This document shows positions 60,051-64,000 of a stretch of 64,000 bases of DNA, in pieces. The notes below the pieces were generated by a model. That model had not been told where the DNA came from, ran no database searches, and was given only the letters and a program-made list of their open reading frames with translations. The position numbers and the translations under genes were made by a program. The stretch comes from Candidatus Villigracilis vicinus (GTDB lineage Bacteria > Chloroflexota > Anaerolineae > Anaerolineales > Villigracilaceae). The stretch's first letter is position 1. Each line of letters opens with the position of its first letter. The stretch covers positions 806,001 to 870,000 of the forward strand of contig JADKIL010000003.1 in the NCBI GenBank assembly GCA_016721315.1, in the 5' to 3' direction.

Positions 60051-60242
60051 GGCTTGGTACGCCTTGCGTCCCGCATTCGTCCTGCCGCCGCCATCTCCTC
60101 CTTCATCCCCGCCACCGCTGTTTCGCAGGGCGGCGAGACGCGCCGCTTCCTCCTCCGCTCGCTTGCGCTGCCACTCCGCCAGGGTCGCTCCCAGCAGGGC
60201 GGTCGCGGCTCCGCCCCATAGGATGTTCGCATTGGAGATGTG
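59991..60242 (-). repeat. Conserved cassette module, copy 2
   Basis: Nearly identical to copy 4, including the TAG-CAC-ATC junction with the upstream membrane-protein tail (amber codon at 60243-60245). Confidence 0.85.
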
Positions 60243-60332
60243 CTACCTTATAACCCGCCCCATCCCCACGCGGACAAGGTATCCCACCGCAAAGCTCGCC
60301 GCAATCGCGGACACGAGTCCCGCCATAGTGCC

Positions 60333-60629
60333 TCATCGCATCCCCACTTGGACATTCGCCAGCATGGCGGCGATTCCGCCGAGGAAAAGGACGATGATGA
60401 GGGTTAGAACCATCACACTCACTTCCTTGAGAATTTTGGGGCGGGCGTTTTCGGTTCCTGAATGGGATTGGTAAATGGTGTAGGTAGAGAGGGCGAGACT
60501 GATGAACAGGGAGAGTATCGCTAAAATCGGGCTAATTGTTGGATAAACCACGAATAAAATAAGTGTGACACCCAAAAGCGAAGTGGAGATTATTGGCAAG
60601 TACTTTTTCATCTCAATTCCAATCATCAT
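60333..60629 (-). CDS. Small four-helix membrane protein, copy 1, truncated by a nonsense codon
   Basis: 98 residues: MKKYLPIISTSLLGVTLILF, LSLFISLALSTYTIYQSH and VMVLTLIIVLFLGGIAAMLA, then it stops after GMR. Other copies read MRWG here, so a TGG became TGA (60333-60335). The remaining codons up to GMGRVIR and the TAG are still present downstream. Its ATG overlaps the lipoprotein 1 stop. Confidence 0.72.
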   Translation of the reverse strand: MMIGIEMKKYLPIISTSLLGVTLILFVVYPTISPILAILSLFISLALSTYTIYQSHSGTENARPKILKEVSVMVLTLIIVLFLGGIAAMLANVQVGMR

Positions 60630-61831
60630 TTCTTAATTTCATAAGCAACTAAACTATGGTCTTGCAAAAAGTAAATGTTCTCGCCATCCGAATAAAGTTT
60701 TATCACATCACGCATATTAAATTTTTGTGTTTTTTGAATCTCCCCGGTAAAAACATCAAGAAAATAATAAGTCGAGCTATATTTAGAATCGTCAGTTAAT
60801 TCAGGATAGCGTTTGGCAACTATCCAATCGCCAAGAAACACACCGTCGCCACACAATCCTTTGTTCTCCCATAAGAGACGAACTTCAGTCTCTAATATTT
60901 CATACATATTGCAATACCCCGGCTCGTCATCTCCACTTGGAAAACGGTAACCATAAAGCAATTTTCTTCCTTCTACAACCTGAATTGGCGCAAATCCAAA
61001 GTATTCATCATCGGGAATTCGTGTTTTGGAAAGTATTTCCCCCGTCTTTGCGCTCAAGACAACAACAAATTGATCTTGTATATTATCAACCGAGTCGCCC
61101 CTGACAAGAAAAAAATCTTCAACACCCATGTATCCTCTCCTGATGTATATCCCATCTGTTGAGTTGATCATTTTAAATAGATTGATTCCCGTTTCAGGGT
61201 CAACAGAATAAATTTCGCCTTCACCTTCGATAAAAAGATAGTTTCCGAATGCTTTCAAAAGACCACATGTGCGCTGCGAGGCTATTGCGTCATTCATAAT
61301 TCTCCATACAACGCCACCGGTGAAAGAGTCGAAGGCGGCGGCGCCAGTGTATGTAAGAACAAAAACCTTTCCATCTACAGCATCTACTGTGTAATCGCAA
61401 ATATAACTAAGGTCATTCAATTGTATTTCCGCTAGCGCTTCGCAATCATTTAAATCATATGTAAAAATATTATTGCCGCCATCGTTTGCCGTAAAAATAA
61501 TATCATCTTGAGTTTTGACAATTTTCGGGCGGTATTTTGAATTACCAGAATTTATTTCGGGTTGATATTGGCACAAAGCAATACCTTCTTTTTTATCCAA
61601 CACGGAAAACCCGCCTTCATATAAAACAAAAACAATCCTGTTCTTGCTTTTGTCTAAAAAAATAGTTTGAGCATTACCCTGATCATTTTGATAGGTCCAA
61701 ACTTTCTGAAAAAGGTCTTTTGAGATTACAGGATCTTCCGCTACCTTTTGGGTGGAATCCAAATTTGTATACAGCAAGCATCCACAACATATTAAAGTTA
61801 AAACGATGAGACCTATGATTTTCTTCAACAT
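60626..61831 (-). CDS. Cassette 1 lipoprotein, beta-propeller, candidate immunity protein
   Basis: 401 residues from ATG 61831, overlapping the effector TAA by one base. Signal peptide with lipobox CCGC (Cys about 18), then PQQ-like/WD40-like blades: IFLDKSKNRIVFVLYEGGFS, GKVFVLTYTGAAAFDSFTGG, EIYSVDPETGINLFKM and FVVVLSAKTGEILSKT. A/T-rich. It could bind the partner effector or the envelope. Immunity role inferred from position. Confidence 0.75.
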   Translation of the reverse strand: MLKKIIGLIVLTLICCGCLLYTNLDSTQKVAEDPVISKDLFQKVWTYQNDQGNAQTIFLDKSKNRIVFVLYEGGFSVLDKKEGIALCQYQPEINSGNSKYRPKIVKTQDDIIFTANDGGNNIFTYDLNDCEALAEIQLNDLSYICDYTVDAVDGKVFVLTYTGAAAFDSFTGGVVWRIMNDAIASQRTCGLLKAFGNYLFIEGEGEIYSVDPETGINLFKMINSTDGIYIRRGYMGVEDFFLVRGDSVDNIQDQFVVVLSAKTGEILSKTRIPDDEYFGFAPIQVVEGRKLLYGYRFPSGDDEPGYCNMYEILETEVRLLWENKGLCGDGVFLGDWIVAKRYPELTDDSKYSSTYYFLDVFTGEIQKTQKFNMRDVIKLYSDGENIYFLQDHSLVAYEIKK

Positions 61832-63279
61832 TACCACCCCCATTGACTTGGAGGAAAGCGCAAATCAATAATGGCGTTCATAATGGGGGTGGGAACATTA
61901 ACCCATCGCCATCTATTATCTTCGCCTCCTAAAATATTGACATATTGCGAATCAGAAACGCTTCCATGCACCTCGGGTCCTATCGTCCCCATACCGTCAT
62001 AAACTCGGCAACCTGCCGTTGCATTTTCATTTAATGTTTGCCCTCTTCCGTTTATCTTCGGAAAGTCTTGAATGTCTTCTCCGGAAATATATTTTTGCCA
62101 TCCTTGTTCAAGGGGCATTAAAGCAGGTGTTGTAAGCCATCCAAACGTATCATCTATTCCTTCAGGAACCTTTTTGAGATCGGTCAATGAAATATAACAT
62201 TCCCCACCTCCACCTAACATGATGGGAGAGTATCCCCCCATACCCAACGCAATAAAAGAATCGCGATATCGGTCAAGACTCGGGTGATCTTTATTAGGAC
62301 CGGGCAACATATAACCTGTTCCATAAAAACTCACAATAGACGCGCCGGGGGTGGTTATTTCTATTCCGGGTGAATAAAAAAATCCAACTTGATTATTATC
62401 AGGCACACCAGATTCCATAAGGCGGCGCGTTTCAGGAATTCCTACAATGTTAAGGCTTTTAGAAATCCCAGCCCAATAACCAGCCGCATAATTGATACCA
62501 GCCTCAAAATAATCCGGCTTTCCTAAGTCAAATACTGAGTCCAGTGGATTCAAATCTAAAAACACATCTTTTCTTGCCTCTACCAGCTTCTTGTTATTAA
62601 TTTGCTCCAAACCATATACACCCAAATCATAGAACGGATTTCTCTTTTCATCCAGCCATACTGCAGTTTTTTGGATTGTTTGATCTACTGTATCTCTATA
62701 TATTCTCTGTGAATTAGTATATCCTTGATCCATGGCTACCAAAGAATTATCAGACGCTTGTCGAACTGCGGCGACAGAGTTGTTCCATGCTTGCGAGAGC
62801 GTCATGCTACCATTCCAGATGTTTTTGACATCAGTTACGATACTATTTACAGCATCTTTCGCATTATCCTTCACATTGGTTACGACATGGTTTACCTCGT
62901 TTCTTACCTGATTAATACCATCATTTATTGTGCCTTTGACTGTATCCCACCATCCAGTTCCACCATCTAAAGCAGGCACAGCCAGCCCCTTTGACCCACC
63001 CGTACTAACCTTCTCCTCGCCCGCCTTCCTGCTCTCATAATATGCGGACAGGCCCGCCTGCTGCTCTGCCTTCTCCGCCTGTTGGATAGCGTACCCGCGC
63101 TCTCCAGCGCGATAATCATCCCGCGCCTGTTGTTGTATTGCCTTTGCCTGTGCGATGTCATACGCCTTTTCCCCTGCACGATAATCATCCTTCGCTCGTT
63201 GACTGGCTGCCTGCGTTTGCGCCGCTTTCGCATTCTGTTCTGCCTGCAAGGCTCCCACAATGCGCTTCTCCTGCATCAT
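61831..63279 (-). CDS. Cassette 1 effector, unknown C-terminal domain
   Basis: 482 residues. MMQEKRIVGALQ module, then a helical part with repeats (RAKDDYRAGEKAYDIAQAKA and QARDDYRAGERGYAIQQAEK), an amphipathic stretch INQVRNEVNHVVTNVKDNAK (about 120-160), and a long unique part with FYDLGVYGLEQINNKKLVEA, SIVSFYGTGYMLPGPNKDHP and a C-terminal EDNRWRWVNVPTPIMNAIID. No catalytic motif recognised. First complete cassette of the array as transcribed. Confidence 0.75.
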   Translation of the reverse strand: MMQEKRIVGALQAEQNAKAAQTQAASQRAKDDYRAGEKAYDIAQAKAIQQQARDDYRAGERGYAIQQAEKAEQQAGLSAYYESRKAGEEKVSTGGSKGLAVPALDGGTGWWDTVKGTINDGINQVRNEVNHVVTNVKDNAKDAVNSIVTDVKNIWNGSMTLSQAWNNSVAAVRQASDNSLVAMDQGYTNSQRIYRDTVDQTIQKTAVWLDEKRNPFYDLGVYGLEQINNKKLVEARKDVFLDLNPLDSVFDLGKPDYFEAGINYAAGYWAGISKSLNIVGIPETRRLMESGVPDNNQVGFFYSPGIEITTPGASIVSFYGTGYMLPGPNKDHPSLDRYRDSFIALGMGGYSPIMLGGGGECYISLTDLKKVPEGIDDTFGWLTTPALMPLEQGWQKYISGEDIQDFPKINGRGQTLNENATAGCRVYDGMGTIGPEVHGSVSDSQYVNILGGEDNRWRWVNVPTPIMNAIIDLRFPPSQWGW

Positions 63280-63459
63280 GGCTTGATACGCCTTGCGTCC
63301 CGCATTCGTCCTGCCACCGCCGCCATCTCCTCCTTCATCCCCGCCGCCGCTGTTGCGCAGGGCGGCGAGTCGCGCCGCTTCCTCCTCCGCTCGCTTGCGC
63401 TGCCACTCCGCCAGGGTCGCTCCCAGCAGGGCGGTCGCTGCCCCACCCCACAGGATATT
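63220..63459 (-). repeat. Conserved cassette module, copy 1
   Basis: Same protein sequence as the others, from NILWGG to AEQNAKA, but with one extra Gly codon in the hinge (a 3-base indel). Upstream of NILWGG it differs from the other copies, which have the membrane-protein tail there. Confidence 0.8.
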
Positions 63460-63580
63460 GGGGATTGGGGATTCGTCGCGTCGCCGTGGCGCCGTGGCGA
63501 CAATTGATTGCCCGACGTGAACGACGTTCCAGGTTGGATGCTCATACCCTTGAAGACTTTAGTCTTGCCCGCCATGAGAT
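63460..63580. repeat. Repeat-like spacer before cassette 1
   Basis: In place of a membrane-protein copy there is a different sequence. On minus it is open in the module frame from a TAA at about 63558 and reads EHPTWNVVHVGQSIVATAPR and RRDESPIP before NILWGG. It also has tandem GGGGATTGGGGATT and CGCCACGGCG units and an ACTAAAGTCTTCAAG-type inverted repeat. It may be a relic of a longer protein or a dispersed repeat. Confidence 0.5.
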
Positions 63581-64000
63581 TAAGGATACTTAATGCCCCA
63601 TTCATTAAGTATTTCTATGGCTTCTTCACGAGATATATCACTGTCAAATTCAAATGTGGAATAGTAAGCATCACATTCAACATTTAGGTCAATAGGTGAA
63701 TATACACAGGTAACATAGATTGCATCTCGGATACGATCTCCATCAGAACGCACCTCTTCTCTTGAACCTTGGTAAAAATCCGTTTCTCTAATTGTATTTT
63801 CATCTACAATGACGATTCGTTTTTGTGAATAACGCGGATAAGGAGGGTCTCCCGCCTCAGAGAATTGTTCATATCCCCAAGTAATTCCGCTATTTATACT
63901 GTGTATTTCCCAACTTTCTGGAATACTAGGGATACCCATTTGCACTCGTTGAGGGTTAAACTCTTTTCCATATTCCGATTCGGCTTTTTTGTGGTTAGAA
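63580..64000 (-). CDS. C-terminal part of an unknown protein, possibly the lipoprotein of the preceding cassette
   Basis: The frame enters from the right edge and gives about 139 residues. It contains EYGKEFNPQRVQMGIPSIPE, KRIVIVDENTIRETDFYQGS and the C-terminal SREEAIEILNEWGIKYP. By position (just ahead of cassette 1) it could be the immunity-type lipoprotein of a cassette that lies mostly beyond the window. The N-terminus is not visible, so this cannot be tested here. Confidence 0.65.
   Translation of the reverse strand, partial: SNHKKAESEYGKEFNPQRVQMGIPSIPESWEIHSINSGITWGYEQFSEAGDPPYPRYSQKRIVIVDENTIRETDFYQGSREEVRSDGDRIRDAIYVTCVYSPIDLNVECDAYYSTFEFDSDISREEAIEILNEWGIKYP

Noticed and set aside
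55325..60245. In-frame TAG between the membrane protein and module taken as pyrrolysine or programmed readthrough
   Set aside because: No supporting element visible, and the codon after TAG is not conserved (His or Pro). Kept only as one of several options.
51727..63459. Cassette repeats considered as an insertion sequence or integron
   Set aside because: No transposase or integrase and no attC-like sites were seen; the repeat is coding module plus membrane-protein end.

Overview
The window reads as a chromosomal segment of a bacterium, most likely an Anaerolineae-type Chloroflexota. This is an inference from the many lipoproteins with Thr/Pro-rich linkers, the translin/DUF3467/SSB neighbourhood, a bacterial DUF3090/SCO1664 pair and the dense short dispersed repeats; there is no rRNA marker. 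No tRNA, rRNA, CRISPR array or canonical IS transposase was seen. Several indels in homopolymer runs and a roughly 600-base near-pure-G tract suggest a long-read assembly with residual errors.

Layout. 1-2.8 kb: end of a glycosyltransferase and a receiver-GAF protein with a receiver-PAS histidine kinase. 2.9-5.6 kb: minus-strand cluster of a DNPH1-like N-hydrolase, a membrane protein, translin, DUF3467 and SSB. 5.7-10.6 kb: housekeeping genes (cytochrome b561, rsmG, DUF4349 lipoprotein, phosphoesterase, coaBC). 10.6-19.8 kb: an aromatic-amino-acid operon encoding every shikimate step plus chorismate mutase and prephenate dehydrogenase. It is preceded by a promoter, a very short ORF rich in Trp/Phe/Tyr codons and an intrinsic terminator, which together look like a transcription attenuator. 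Short repeats are inserted in frame in aroA, aroE and aroC.

19.8-51.7 kb: mixed metabolism and envelope genes (esterase, two MFS transporters, MBL hydrolase, rlmB, a broken GH1 glucosidase, a broken alkD, vapBC, FAD oxidoreductase, two NPP-type phosphodiesterases, hutU, an Rrf2 regulator, radA, homoserine dehydrogenase, an acyl-CoA mutase subunit, a GPH transporter, a YprB-like nuclease, and a STAS / ferric-reductase-like / STAS / rhodanese group). Many spacers are dispersed palindromic repeats.

51.7-64 kb: a minus-strand array of four cassettes. Each has a conserved module of about 80 codons, a variable effector-like protein (one with lytic-transglycosylase-like motifs, one with an HEFGH zinc-protease motif), an overlapping unrelated lipoprotein (candidate immunity protein) and a copy of a small four-helix membrane protein. 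The modules differ from one another only at synonymous sites where compared, yet have no normal start codon upstream. This fits recombining or silent polymorphic-toxin cassettes. The array ends in a strong terminator at 51.7 kb and continues off the right edge.
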